Shown piece by piece: positions 1-10,419 of a DNA stretch of 64,000 nt. Made by a program: the position numbers and the translations under genes. The stretch spans positions 62,001 to 126,000 of the forward strand of contig JADKIE010000004.1 in the NCBI GenBank assembly GCA_016721385.1, given 5' to 3'. The stretch's first letter is position 1, and the number at the start of each line of letters is the position of its first letter. The DNA comes from Chitinophagaceae bacterium (GTDB taxonomy: Bacteria > Bacteroidota > Bacteroidia > Chitinophagales > Chitinophagaceae). The notes beneath the pieces are model-generated. The model had not been told where the DNA came from. It worked only from the letters and a program-made list of their open reading frames with translations, and ran no database searches.

Positions 1-1329
1 CCGGGCCATAAAGATTTTGCCGAAGATACTTACCGTACATTAACCGCAGTAGATAGTGTTATTTTGGTAATTGACAGCGTAAATGGTGTCGAAGCACAAA
101 CCCGTAGGTTAATGGAAGTAATTGCCATGCGTAAAACGCCGGTTATAGTGTTTATTAATAAAATGGATAGAGATGGTAAAAACAGGTTTGATTTATTGGA
201 GGAGATTGAAAATGAGCTGAAAATTAACCTGCACCCAAGCACATCGCCAATAAATAGCGGTAAAGATTTTAAAGGCGTGTATAATTTAGAGAAAAAAAGC
301 TTGGTGCTGTTTACTGCAGGTACAAAAGCCAACGATGAGGACGTACTTGAAATTAATGATTTAAACAATGAAATATTAGATAAAAAAATTGGCGAAAAAG
401 ATGCTGCAACTTTAAGAGAAGATGTGGAATTGATTGACGGAGTTTACGGGCAAATAAATATTGATGATTACATGACGGGCAAGACGGCTCCTGTTTTTTT
501 TGGAAGTGCTGTAAACAACTTTGGTGTAAAAGAAATGTTGGATACGTTTGTACGTATTGCCCCCACACCAAGGCCAAGGCACACAACATTAAGAGATGTA
601 AGTCCGGAAGAAGAAAAATTCAGTGGTTTTATTTTTAAAATACATGCCAATTTGGATCCCAAGCATAGAGACAGAATTGCTTTTTTAAGAGTGTGCAGCG
701 GTCGTTTTGAACGTAATACCTATTATAATCATGTAAGGCTGCACAGAGATTTTAGGTTTAGCAACCCTTACAGCTTTTTGGCATGCCAAAAGGAAGTAAT
801 TGATGATGCTTATCCGGGAGATGTTGTTGGTTTGTATGACTCCGGAAACTTTAAAATTGGCGATACGCTTACGCAGGGAGAGGATTTTTACTTTACCGGA
901 ATACCCACTTTTTCACCTGAAATTTTTAGAGAAGTAGTTAATAAAGATCCTATGAAAACCAAGCAGTTGGAGAAAGGGTTGATTCAGTTAACAGACGAAG
1001 GAGTAGCACAATTATTTACCCAATTTGGGGGCACCAAAAAGATAATTGGCTGTGTGGGAGATTTGCAGTTTGAAGTAATACAATACCGCCTTTTACAAGA
1101 GTATGGTGCCAGTGTACAAATGAATAGTTTGCCATTTTATAAGGCTTGTTGGATAACCAGCAAAGACGATAAAATGCTACAGGATTTTATTCGTTTTAAA
1201 CAAGGAAATATTGCTGAGGATAAAGATGGCCATTTGGTTTATTTGGCTCAAAGCGAATGGTTTTTAAACACCGAAAGGCAAAACAATCCGGATATTGAGT
1301 TTCATTTTACGAGTGAGGTGCATAAGTAA
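1..1329 (+). CDS. prfC: Peptide chain release factor 3 (5' end outside window)
   Basis: RF3 is a cytoplasmic translational GTPase that recycles RF1/RF2 from the ribosome after termination. The frame is open from base 1, so the N-terminus, including the Walker A/G1 loop, lies outside the window. The first codons read PGHKDFAEDT, the G3 (DTPGH) region. The G4 motif NKMD is at nt 157-168. About 440 residues remain of the roughly 530 usual for the family, and the elongation-factor-like domain 2 and the RF3 C-terminal domain follow (TKKIIGCVGDLQFEVIQYR). The RF3-typical PTPRPR stretch separates it from EF-G. The frame is intact, which is unusual for this window. It ends 15 nt before a convergent DoxX-like gene. 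Confidence 0.95.
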   Translation, partial: PGHKDFAEDTYRTLTAVDSVILVIDSVNGVEAQTRRLMEVIAMRKTPVIVFINKMDRDGKNRFDLLEEIENELKINLHPSTSPINSGKDFKGVYNLEKKSLVLFTAGTKANDEDVLEINDLNNEILDKKIGEKDAATLREDVELIDGVYGQINIDDYMTGKTAPVFFGSAVNNFGVKEMLDTFVRIAPTPRPRHTTLRDVSPEEEKFSGFIFKIHANLDPKHRDRIAFLRVCSGRFERNTYYNHVRLHRDFRFSNPYSFLACQKEVIDDAYPGDVVGLYDSGNFKIGDTLTQGEDFYFTGIPTFSPEIFREVVNKDPMKTKQLEKGLIQLTDEGVAQLFTQFGGTKKIIGCVGDLQFEVIQYRLLQEYGASVQMNSLPFYKACWITSKDDKMLQDFIRFKQGNIAEDKDGHLVYLAQSEWFLNTERQNNPDIEFHFTSEVHK

Positions 1330-1343
1330 AAAAATATAGGCTA

Positions 1344-1718
1344 CTATTTTTTCCGCCAAACAATTAGTGAAGTAAGCACTGTAATCAATAAAAAATTATA
1401 CTCAACACCATTAGTACCGCCACCTACTACAAACCAGCCATTGGGTAAGTGAACCATAAATATACCTGCAACTAAAATAGTTATTGTAACAATACTTGCA
1501 GGGATTACCCATTTGTTTATTATCAATAAAATAGCAGCTGCTACATGTGATAATTTTATTGCCCAAGCTAAGTATAAGCCTACAGGAGCAAATCCAATTT
1601 CGTTTAAGTATAAATTGCCAAAATCGTTTACTCCATTATTAAACATGCCTGGTATGCTATGTATCAGTAAAATAATGGCTACCGCACATCTCAATAATAA
1701 ATGACTAATTTTATTCAT
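1344..1718 (-). CDS. DoxX-like small membrane protein
   Basis: This is a 124-residue protein with four predicted hydrophobic segments (roughly residues 5-22, 45-65, 70-90 and 103-120). The closing motif NGWFVVGGGTNGVEYNFLL is typical of DoxX-family proteins, in which a GG-x-E-x-N pattern precedes the last helix. DoxX proteins are inner-membrane proteins; some are linked to thiol or redox stress, but for this short type no reaction is established. It is convergent with prfC and about 100 nt downstream of the LamG gene on the same strand, so it could be the end of that operon, though the gap makes independent transcription as likely. The family assignment is fairly secure; the function is unknown. 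Confidence 0.7.
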   Translation of the reverse strand: MNKISHLLLRCAVAIILLIHSIPGMFNNGVNDFGNLYLNEIGFAPVGLYLAWAIKLSHVAAAILLIINKWVIPASIVTITILVAGIFMVHLPNGWFVVGGGTNGVEYNFLLITVLTSLIVWRKK

Positions 1719-1816
1719 ACACTTTTTTGAATAGATGCTGCATTTAAAAATTTTACATAAAATTGCTTACTCCTTTAGTTTAAAACTTATTACACCATTG
1801 CTTGTTTTACTGCTGC

Positions 1817-2902
1817 TTATATTAAGTTCGTGCCTTTTTTACCATCGTAAATAACCATTAAGGCAGTGTTGGGTGGTATGCTGCCAAGGTTTTCGGCATA
1901 CATTACAAGCTCATTATTAACATTACCTTTATCAATTTTAATGGTAAACGTTATGCCTTTATCTGTTAAAAGCTGGTGAGTGGTTAATATACTATCCTGA
2001 TAAATAAGGGTAACACTATCGCCATCAACAACGCCATTATCGTAAAGTGTAACGGTAATAGAGTCATGCTCTACCTCAACCTGATTTAAAATTTTCTTTT
2101 CTCTTTTCTCCAAAATAATAGATTCCGTTTTTATAATTGGGATAACTACCGGAGTTTTGGCCACAAGTTTTTGCTCTTCTTTGCATAAGGCAGTTACTTC
2201 ATCAATAGTTAACGGCCTGTTGTAAATACGAATATCATCAACATCTGCATTTAACCAAAAAGGGAAAAAAGGGTCATCAAATTTGCCAATGTATAAATCT
2301 TCATTATTGGTAAAAATTTCATCAAACTTTACGGCATATTTTAATTGGCAATCTACATAAAGCTTTGCGCTATCACCATCATTTATATAAACCAAATTGT
2401 ACCATTGATTTTTTTTAATAAAAGGAGTGTATGTTTTTAAACCGGTGCCGGTTCCTCTAAAATTTTGATGTATGCTGTCCTTAAGCCTGTCGCCGCTACA
2501 GCCATTTCCGTTGGTATAAAGGGCATCGTCAAAACGCAAAGCATAGCTTCCATCCATATAATTTCCGCCACCTTTGGCAAGTATTTGGCTGGCATGGCAA
2601 ATATCATAATAAAAACCTGTTGGCCTTACCCAAACCGAAAGCGAAATGGTGTTTTTAGCATTTAAAGAAGGGGTATTGAGTATTTTTATATACGTGTTTA
2701 TACCATTAAAATGATAGGCACTGTTGGTATTGCCAAATTTATCGGCAGTTAAAGTTGCATTGTTATAAACAGGATTATTATTATTGCCACTTTCGTCGGT
2801 GGCATTGCCGTTAAAAGGGTAGTAGGCTATTAAGCCTTGTGAAAGGTTGGTTTGGGCTGAGCAAAATTTAGTGATTAATAGTAAAAAAAATATTTTCTTC
2901 AT
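1817..2902 (-). CDS. Secreted LamG-domain protein
   Basis: A 361-residue exported protein. Residues 1-16 form a signal peptide ending in CSAQ. Residues about 20-230 are a concanavalin A-like LamG/laminin-G_3 domain, recognised from GLIAYYPFNGNATDESG, the YHFNG strand and the closing DVDDIRIYNRPLTIDEV. The remaining about 100 residues form a small beta-rich C-terminal domain (LYDNGVVDGDSVTLIYQD, then MYAENLGSIPPNTALM) often attached to Bacteroidota surface proteins. It has no C-terminal type IX sorting domain. It lies 17 nt downstream of the PorP/SprF gene and is probably the last member of that operon. The LamG domain resembles those in the large adhesin upstream, so both may bind the same class of carbohydrate or matrix ligand (inference). 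Confidence 0.75.
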   Translation of the reverse strand: MKKIFFLLLITKFCSAQTNLSQGLIAYYPFNGNATDESGNNNNPVYNNATLTADKFGNTNSAYHFNGINTYIKILNTPSLNAKNTISLSVWVRPTGFYYDICHASQILAKGGGNYMDGSYALRFDDALYTNGNGCSGDRLKDSIHQNFRGTGTGLKTYTPFIKKNQWYNLVYINDGDSAKLYVDCQLKYAVKFDEIFTNNEDLYIGKFDDPFFPFWLNADVDDIRIYNRPLTIDEVTALCKEEQKLVAKTPVVIPIIKTESIILEKREKKILNQVEVEHDSITVTLYDNGVVDGDSVTLIYQDSILTTHQLLTDKGITFTIKIDKGNVNNELVMYAENLGSIPPNTALMVIYDGKKGTNLI

Positions 2903-2919
2903 GTAGTTTTAAAAGCAGA

Positions 2920-3931
2920 CTAAAATATTCTGCCCCCTTTGTAATTAGTATAATAATTTACAGGCTTAGTAACCTGCAACTTCATTGATACTTCAAAACT
3001 ACCATTTTTACGGCTATAATTCTTTAAACTTGAGTTAATAATATCGTAACTGCATCCTAATTGAAAATCATTGTAATAAAAGCCAAAATAGGGTATGATG
3101 GATTCTCCTATTCGATACCAACTGCCAGCCAATAGCTTAATTTCATTGTTTACATTATAGCCATAGGCAATACCTAAGCTTTTTTTCAAATGAACCAGCT
3201 TGTTCCATAAGTAGGCCACTCATAAATAGTTCATTGCCATTTTCACCAATATTAATTCTGCCGCCGCTATGCAATGTAAATCGTAATGGGAGCTTAAATT
3301 TTTCATTTTTCAAAAAACTAGTGTTTGGTCTAGTTAAGTGATAAAAAGAACCTCCTATGTAAAACTCATTATTTTCAGTTTTGTGAGTGTATAAAATACC
3401 TGTATTTATATCTAAGTAATTTCTTCTGGTGGTTACAAAATTTTCATTTGTAGGTAAATTCGTATCAAAGCCACTACCATTAAATTGGCTGGCAAAATTT
3501 AATTTGCCAATATCAATAGCTCTTGACGCATAAGTAAATTGAAAACCTGCTGCTAGGTTGTCTTCCCCTGCTTCGTCAATTGTTTTATGATACGCTACCG
3601 ATGCAGATACGTTAATATTTTTAAACCCGCCATTTAACGATTTATCATAAAGTGCCATTACGCCCACTCCGAAGATATCATTTTCAACTACTTTGTTTTG
3701 TAATATTTTACTATCGTAACTAATGGTACTTGTTGTAAATGGGTCGCCTAAAGCATTCCATTGGTTTCTAAAATTTGCTGCTACTCTGTAATCGCCTTTG
3801 AAATATCCCGTCATGGCAGGGTTTAGCGTTAAAGGAGAGGCAAAGTATTGAGAAAAGTGAGGGTCTTGTGCATTAGCAATAGCACTAAGCATTATATAAA
3901 ATAATAGTAATAATGTTTTTTTTTTTTTCAT
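2920..3931 (-). CDS. Type IX secretion membrane protein, PorP/SprF family (one frameshift)
   Basis: An outer-membrane beta-barrel of the PorP/SprF family. These proteins work with the type IX secretion system and are usually encoded beside the large adhesin they help display. The signal peptide ends in AIANAQ and is followed by the family hallmark DPHFSQYFASPLTLNPAMTG. Two overlapping frames (3931 to about 3185, then about 3190 to 2920) join at a seven-T run near 3180-3186: FEKKL continues into GIAYGYNVNNEI in the second frame. The repaired length of about 335 residues fits the family. The gene starts 12 nt after the end of the sorting-domain adhesin, so they are almost certainly co-transcribed. 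The shift is in a homopolymer and is probably a sequencing error. Confidence 0.85.
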
Positions 3932-3943
3932 ACTGTTGGATTA

Positions 3944-6900
3944 TTATCGGATTAAAAGAGTGCTTCCACTTGTTTTAATTCTTATGTTATCAATATCTAT
4001 AGCTTCTGCAATCCAAGTATAGGTTTCTACAGGTTGAGGTTGACCTTTGTATGTTCCATTCCAACCTAGGACTGGATTACCGCTGTTAGTTTCAAAAACT
4101 AAAATGCCCCATCTATTATATACCTTAAAGTATAGCAATTGGTTGATGCCTACTAAAATAGGGTATAGCTTATCGTTAGCACCACTATTGTTAGGCGAAA
4201 ATGCTTTAGGAACATACAATCCTTTTCTTCCATTAATAACAACAAGTTGCGTATCTACAATTGTACAACCGATAGATGTTACTATTTTTATTAAATACTG
4301 ATTGGATTGGGTATAATTAAAATTGGCACCTGTAAAAGTACGGGCTTGTAATTGTAAATTTTGATTGTACAGTGTGTTTACTGTTGGATATCTAATATTA
4401 CTTGCAGCATTGATTACTGACATAGTAATTGTATTGCTTTCCATACTATTTGGCGATGCACAACTAATGTTTGATATAATTTTACATTTAATTACATCAC
4501 CATCATTTAAACCATTATCCGAATAAGTATTGCTATTTGAACCTACTACTATGTTGTTTTTGTACCATTCAAATATTGGATTTGAACCGCCATTTGTGTA
4601 GTTAGCAACAAAGACGGCAATATTGCCTTTGCATATTGATGGTGTAGAAGTACTAATAGATAAAGTAGGATTTATTGTAGCAGCAAGTGTAATTTTTACA
4701 GAATCTGTTGAGGAGCAACCAGCAGCATTTGTAACAGTTACGTAAAAAGTAGTATTTGCGGATATAGTAGCTATAGGGTTTCTTATGTTAGGATTATTTA
4801 ACACACCTGCAGGAGTCCAAGAATAGGATGTGCCACCAGCAGTTGTATTTAGTTGTACAGTAACCAATGGTGCTAAGCATAAAGTAGTGTCATTGCCAGC
4901 ATCCGCTACAAATGCAGGCGGTGTAGTAATGGGTTTAGATATACTATCCTTACAACCATTTAAATCGGTAACGACTAACTTAACTGTATAAGTAGTATTG
5001 GTAGCAGGATAGCTATGAGAAGTATTTTGTGTATTAGCTGTACCACCATCTCCAAAAAACCATTGCCAAGATTGTATGCCTACTGTGTTGGTAAAGGCTT
5101 GACCTTGAAAATTAAATAAGTTACAAGAAGATGTATTGGAGAAACGAACGGAGTCTATGTTACTACTAACTGTTAAATTTAAGACAACAATGCTATCACA
5201 AAATTTGTAGTTAATAAAGTGTCTCTATAAATTCCTGTAGTCGTATGCCCTTGGTAGGTTTGTCCTCTACAAATTGTAACATTTTGATTGGTAGTGATAG
5301 GCGAAAAGCAATTATTTACAAGTGGTGCATTTAAAAGTGTTATTCCTTACAACAGTTGGATCTAAGGTTCCATTAAGTATAGGGTTATTGACAGCATTAT
5401 TCAATATTATACCGCTATTTTCATTTGCTCTATAATACGCTACAAGATTTGCTTCATTACCTACTAGGCATTTATTATAATTAGCTAAAATTTCTGCAGC
5501 TGTTCTCGGCTTATTCCAAATTCTTATTTCATCCATTTTGCCAACAAAGCCACTATCACCAGAAACTACATAGGTACCTAACCTTGTCAAAATATTTCTA
5601 TTAAATGCTTGTCTAGTGTTCGTTTTTGTATCAACTAACTGCCCATTAAAATATAATTGTGTTTGATTAGTGGTATAATTTCTTACTCCAGCTACATGAT
5701 ACCAAGTATTGGGAATAAAACCTCCGGGAGGTCTATAGAAAACAGGGTTATTATCTCTTGCATTACATTGTCCAGTGCCATCAACAACAAAACCAACGGC
5801 ATTTCTAGGAATATTTTGCCATCCAAACCCTAATTGAATATCTTCACATAACGTAGCATCTTCACTAATTATTAAAGATTGCCCCAATCGTAAAGTATTG
5901 TCATTGTTTTCATACCAGTTACTATTGAACCATGTCTCCCAAGTAAAACCAGTGTTTGCATAATAAGCTTGGCTTAGTGGAAGTTTTACGCAGTTGTTGC
6001 CGTGGAGGTCTATTACTCCTTGACAGCCTTGAGTTGTTGGCATAACACCACAACTATCTGCCACATAACTACAATTAGGAGTTGTATTATTGATAGTTGC
6101 TGCACCATTTAATGTTCCATTATATGCAGCATTACCTTGTTTGTTTAATAAATTATCAAATGTGTAATAACCCAATAAACCCGTTTGTGTTGTAGGGTTG
6201 GGCAACGATGTGTTCATATAATTTCTTAACTCCGTTTGGTTACGGGCTACATTCCAAATACGAACTTCGTTGAGATAACCTTGTTGTTGGTATGCTGGCC
6301 CAGGATTATTTGGACCAGAAGCAATTGTAGTTAATAAGTCATTGTTAACTAAATTGCCTGTCCATGGTACTGAGCTTAACAAAAAACCATTTCTATAAAA
6401 TTTTAAAATGGCTCCATCATATACCATGGCTACATGATACAACTTGTCTAGTACAGGCATGCAGGCCGGAGGAGTATTTATATAACCATTTGTAGTAGTA
6501 ATTTCGCAAGTAAATGGCATCAATGAATAATTTACGTCACCAGGGCCAGTATGTTTTGATACTAATTTCCCAAATTGAATAGTAGGCGTAATTGCTGAAC
6601 TTGAACTATACAAAGCCTCAACTGTAACTTTATTGCCTATAACATCTAAATCTCCTACAGAAATTGAAGCAGGGTAAGATGGTGTTTTAAGCCAATTAGA
6701 ACAATTTGTCATGCAGGCGCCAGTCTGTTGACTCAGAATTGAAATTTCTTGTTGATTTAGTACTCTATTATAAATTCTTACTTCATCCATTTTGCCTTTA
6801 TACCAATCACCAAAGGATTCACCTTTTTTGCCAAAAACAATTTTCGATGTTCCATCCTGTAAAATAAACTTTGTACCACTTAAATCTTGATTTTCTAAAA

Positions 6901-7425
6901 CGCCATTAACATACAACTTCCACACCCCGTTTTTATAAGTAAATGTAATATTGTACCAACACTGATTTAATGTAAAAATTGTATTTCCGTTTTACAACAT
7001 TGTTGAAAGCATATCCAGCCATTCCTTTATAATTGAAAACATAAGTGCCATAATTCCAGATAGATTGATTAAAGTCGGGGTGTGGAGGTGATTTTACAAC
7101 AACTGCTTGTGCAGGCCAGGTATTATTTTGGTCAGGCTGCACCCATACAGATATTGATAAAAAGAATCTTGTGGGGCAAAATTATATAAATTTGAAAAGG
7201 CAATTGAATATAACTAAAACCATTAAAATAGTACGCAGAGTTAGGTGCACCATTTCTGTCTGTAGTTAAAGTTGCACCTGTTACTGTACCATGAATATTA
7301 TTGCCACTTATGTCATTAGCATTTCCACTAAACGGATGATAACTTATAAGGCCTGCATTAATATTAACTTGAGCAAAACTTATGCTATTGTATATTACAA
7401 ATAGGAATACGATAAAAAATCTCAT
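3944..7425 (-). CDS. Giant multi-LamG/PKD adhesin with type IX sorting domain (several frameshifts)
   Basis: One gene of about 1,160 residues split into at least five frame segments (7425 to about 7145; about 7142-6933; 6925 to about 5325; about 5325-5215; about 5215-3944). Order: signal peptide (FAQ), LamG 1 (YHPFSGNANDISG, YYFNG, then DEVRIYNRVLNQQEI), LamG 2 (ending EVRIWNVARNQTEL, then GYYTFDN), LamG 3 (ENGNNC-type start, ending DEIRIWNKPRTAAEI), a cysteine-containing bridge (ICRGQTYQGHTTTG, CDSIVVLNLTV), a PKD domain (WQWFFGDGGTANTQN), Ig-like repeats and a C-terminal gliding/CHU_C sorting domain (FSPNNSGANDKLYPIL, YNRWGILVFE, ending TLLIR). That last domain marks a substrate exported and anchored by type IX secretion. 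It is followed at 12 nt by PorP/SprF. An alternative start is the ATG at 7434. The boundaries of each shift are approximate. Confidence 0.8.
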
Positions 7426-7499
7426 AAAATACATTAAGGGTAGTATAAAGATATTGTATTTTAAATAAATTATTTAAATACCTATATAACCATGTTAAT

Positions 7500-8834
7500 T
7501 TAAATGCCTGTATAGCGATGAGGTGTTATTGCCTTTAACTCCTTTTTAATTTCTGCCGTTACATTAAGTTTTGCAATAAACGCATGTATCGCTTTTTTAT
7601 CAATAGTTACTTTTCCTCTGGTTAAATTCTTTAAAGCTTCATAGGGTGCAGGGTAGTTTTCCCGGCGCAAAATGGTTTGTATGGCTTCGGCAACTACAGC
7701 CCAATTATTTTCTAAATCGGCCTTTAACTTAAGTTCATTAAGCACTAGTTTATTTAAACCTTTTTCTATCGATTTTATGGATAGTATGGTATGTGCCATT
7801 GGTACTCCAATATTTCTTAATACGGTACTATCTGTTAGGTCTCTTTGTAAACGGCTAACAGGCAATTTAGCCGAAAGATGCTCCAGTATTGCATTTGCAA
7901 TGCCAAGGTTGCCCTCGGCGTTTTCAAAATCAATTGGATTTACTTTGTGCGGCATGGCCGATGAACCCACCTCGCCCTTTTTAGTTTTTTGTTTAAAATA
8001 ATCCATGCTTACATAGCTCCAAATATCACGGCACAAATCAATAAAAATGGTGTTGATTCTTTTTACCGCATCAAAATGGGTGGCAATGGTATCGTAATGC
8101 TCTATTTGTGTAGTGTATTGCTGGCGGTGTAAACCCAATCTTTCCTCCACAAATTGATTGGCAAATTTTATCCAATTGTATTTTGGAAAAGCTATATAAT
8201 GAGCATTAAAATTGCCTGTAGCACCACCAAATTTTGCACTAAATGGTATATAGCTAAAAAGCTGAATTTGATTTTCTAATCTTTCTACAAAAACCAACAA
8301 TTCTTTACCCAATTTGGTGGGAGATGCCGGCTGCCCATGTGTACGGGCAAGCATGGGTATGTTTTGCCATTGTTTTGCCAATTGTAGAAGCTGATGTTGC
8401 AAATTGATTACGGCGGGTAAATACTCCAGCTCAATGCTGTTTTTCCATAGTAAAGGAATGGCGGTATTATTAATATCTTGACTTGTTAACCCAAAATGAA
8501 CCCATTCTTTTAATGCAGATGCACCACATTTGTCTAACTCAGTTTTTAAAAAATACTCCACCGCCTTTACATCATGATTTGTAATCGTTTCGGTATTTTT
8601 TATTTGCCCGGCATCTTGTAAGCTAAAATTATCAACAACATTTTTTAAGTGTGTTTTAGTTTTAGCATCTATCTTAAAAAATTTCTTTTCGGCCAAAAAC
8701 AAAAAATACTCTACTTCTACAATTACCCTGTATTTTATTAAAGCAAACTCACTATAATATTCATCTAAATGATGCAATTGCTTTCGGTAACGACCGTCAA
8801 TGGGAGAAATTGCAGTTAATTGGGTTAAATCCAT
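7500..8834 (-). CDS. purB: Adenylosuccinate lyase
   Basis: PurB cleaves SAICAR to AICAR and adenylosuccinate to AMP, releasing fumarate, in purine synthesis. About 444 residues from the start at 8834 (MDLTQLTAISPIDGRY). The open frame extends 14 codons further upstream, but the N-terminus SPIDGRY is diagnostic and the extra residues are not conserved-looking. The fumarase/aspartase superfamily signature GSSAMPHKVNPIDFENAEGN is complete, and the histidine regions TSQDINNTA and ARTHGQPASPT are present. The frame is intact. The start is only 33 nt from the divergent mqnA start. A -7 type element (TATTTTTG) lies on the minus strand at 8862-8855, about 20 nt before the ATG. Confidence 0.96.
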   Translation of the reverse strand: MDLTQLTAISPIDGRYRKQLHHLDEYYSEFALIKYRVIVEVEYFLFLAEKKFFKIDAKTKTHLKNVVDNFSLQDAGQIKNTETITNHDVKAVEYFLKTELDKCGASALKEWVHFGLTSQDINNTAIPLLWKNSIELEYLPAVINLQHQLLQLAKQWQNIPMLARTHGQPASPTKLGKELLVFVERLENQIQLFSYIPFSAKFGGATGNFNAHYIAFPKYNWIKFANQFVEERLGLHRQQYTTQIEHYDTIATHFDAVKRINTIFIDLCRDIWSYVSMDYFKQKTKKGEVGSSAMPHKVNPIDFENAEGNLGIANAILEHLSAKLPVSRLQRDLTDSTVLRNIGVPMAHTILSIKSIEKGLNKLVLNELKLKADLENNWAVVAEAIQTILRRENYPAPYEALKNLTRGKVTIDKKAIHAFIAKLNVTAEIKKELKAITPHRYTGI

Positions 8835-8867
8835 GATGTAGCTTAAATTTGCTGCAAAAATACGTAA

Positions 8868-9604
8868 TTGATACATAAGGTAAAGGTTGGCGCAGTTAGT
8901 TATTTAAATACCAAGCCGCTTATTTATGGGTTTGAGCAGGGGATGATGCAGGATGAAATTGATTTAGTAATGGATTATCCGGCAAAAGTGGCCGCTATGT
9001 TAATTAATAATGAAATTGATGTAGGATTGGTTCCGGTAGCCATTATACCATTATTAAAAGAGCATTACGTAGTATCGGATTATTGTATTGGTTGCAATGG
9101 AGAGGTAGCTAGTGTTTGTTTGTTTAGTGAAGTGCCCATAAACCAAATTGAAACTATTTTATTGGATTACCAGAGCAAAACATCGGTAGCATTATTAAAA
9201 ATATTGCTGAAAGAGCATTGGAAAATTTTGCCCAAACTAATTGCTGCAGAACAAGGGTACGAAGCCAATATTAAAGGCAGTACTGCAGGGCTTGTAATTG
9301 GCGACAGAGCATTTAAGCAACGATTAATTTCGCCTTATATTTATGATTTAGGGCTAGCCTGGAAAGAAATGACAGGTTTACCCTTTGTGTTTGCGGCCTG
9401 GGTTAGTAATAAGAAAGTTAGAGAAGATTTTATAGCAGCTTTTAATGAAGCGAACAGTTTTGGAGTGAGTAATTTGAATTTGGTGGTTGCAAAAAACGAA
9501 TGTTTATATTTTGATTTGTATACTACTATAATCAATTTGTTAGTTTTCAATTAACAGAAAAAAAGATAGAGTCAAAAGCATTATTTTTGAGTAAAATAGG
9601 TTAA
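8868..9604 (+). CDS. mqnA: Chorismate dehydratase, futalosine menaquinone pathway (one frameshift)
   Basis: MqnA dehydrates chorismate to 3-enolpyruvoylbenzoate, the first step of the futalosine route to menaquinone. The periplasmic-binding-protein-like fold is seen from VGAVSYLNTKPLIYG, the DVGLVPVA strand and the TGLPFVFAAW segment. The start is TTG at 8868; no ATG lies closer to the conserved VGAVSYLNTKP. The first frame runs to 9554, but the family C-terminus is found in the next frame from about 9525 (YNQFVSFQLTEKKI, ending at the TAA at 9602-9604). One missing T near 9526 (ACTTAC read as ACTAC) restores a protein of about 246 residues, the normal length. The stop is 1 nt before the rfbF start, so mqnA may read into the polysaccharide locus. 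Confidence 0.9.
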
Positions 9605-9605
9605 A

Positions 9606-10384
9606 ATGAAAGTTGTAATATTTGCAGGGGGATTGGGTACACGTATTTCTGAAGAAACGGATGTACGGCCTAAACCAATGGTTGAAATAGGTGGTAAGCC
9701 TATTTTATGGCATATTATGAAAATTTACAGCCACTATGGGTATAACGATTTTATTATTTGTTTAGGATATAAAGGATATGTTATTAAGGAATATTTTATG
9801 AACTATTTTTACATAATTCTGATATTTCTATTGATTTAGGAAATAATAAAATGGAAGTATTAGGAACTAAAAGTGATAATTTCAAAGTTACTTTAGTTGA
9901 TACAGGAGTAGATACAAAAACTGCCGGAAGATTGCAGCAAGTAAAAAAGTATATAGGTAACGAAGATTTTATGCTTACCTACGGTGATGGGGTGTGTGAT
10001 GTAAATATTGCAGAATTAGTTAACTTTCATAAGCAGCATAAAAGAATTGCAACAGTAACAGCTGTAAGTACGGCAAACCGATTTGGAGGAATGGAATTAA
10101 ATGAAGATTGTGCAGTTAAGGAATTTAAAGAAAAGGCAAAAGATGAAAGCAAATGGATTAACGGAGGATTTTTTGTTTTAAAACCTGAAGTATTTAATTA
10201 CTTAGAAAAGGATATGACAAATATGATGTGGGAAGACGAACCTTTAGAAAACATAACAAACGATAATGAAATGTATGCTTTTAGGCATACTGGTTTTTGG
10301 AAACCCATGGATGCGTTAAGAGATAAACTAGAGCTAGAAGAAATGTGGAAGCAAGGCAAAGCCGCATGGAAAAAATGGAGCTAA
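9606..10384 (+). CDS. rfbF: Glucose-1-phosphate cytidylyltransferase (one frameshift)
   Basis: RfbF condenses CTP with glucose-1-phosphate to give CDP-glucose, the first step of the CDP-6-deoxyhexose branch. The N-terminal nucleotidyltransferase signature is AGGLGTRISEET, followed by the substrate loop RPKPMVEIGGKPILWHIM. Later family segments are YGDGVCDVNI, WINGGFFVLKPEVF and GFWKPMDALRDK. Two frames (9606-9839 and about 9805-10384) join at a run of five T at 9804-9809. Adding one T gives NYFLHNSDIS and a full protein of about 260 residues, the standard length. It begins the sugar-nucleotide block and is followed by rfbG after 35 nt. The substrate assignment (CTP and glucose rather than dTTP) rests on close similarity to the RfbF type. 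Confidence 0.92.
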
Positions 10385-10419
10385 TGTAAAATTGTAATAC
10401 ATAATCGCAAACTATTAAA

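Noticed and set aside
5312..6925. Independent LamG protein between two other genes
   Set aside because: Flanking frames continue the same domain series (signal peptide and LamG upstream, PKD and sorting domain downstream), so it is a fragment of one large gene.
7132..7425. Short secreted peptide gene with signal sequence
   Set aside because: It is the frameshifted N-terminus of the large adhesin; the LamG strand order continues in the next frame.
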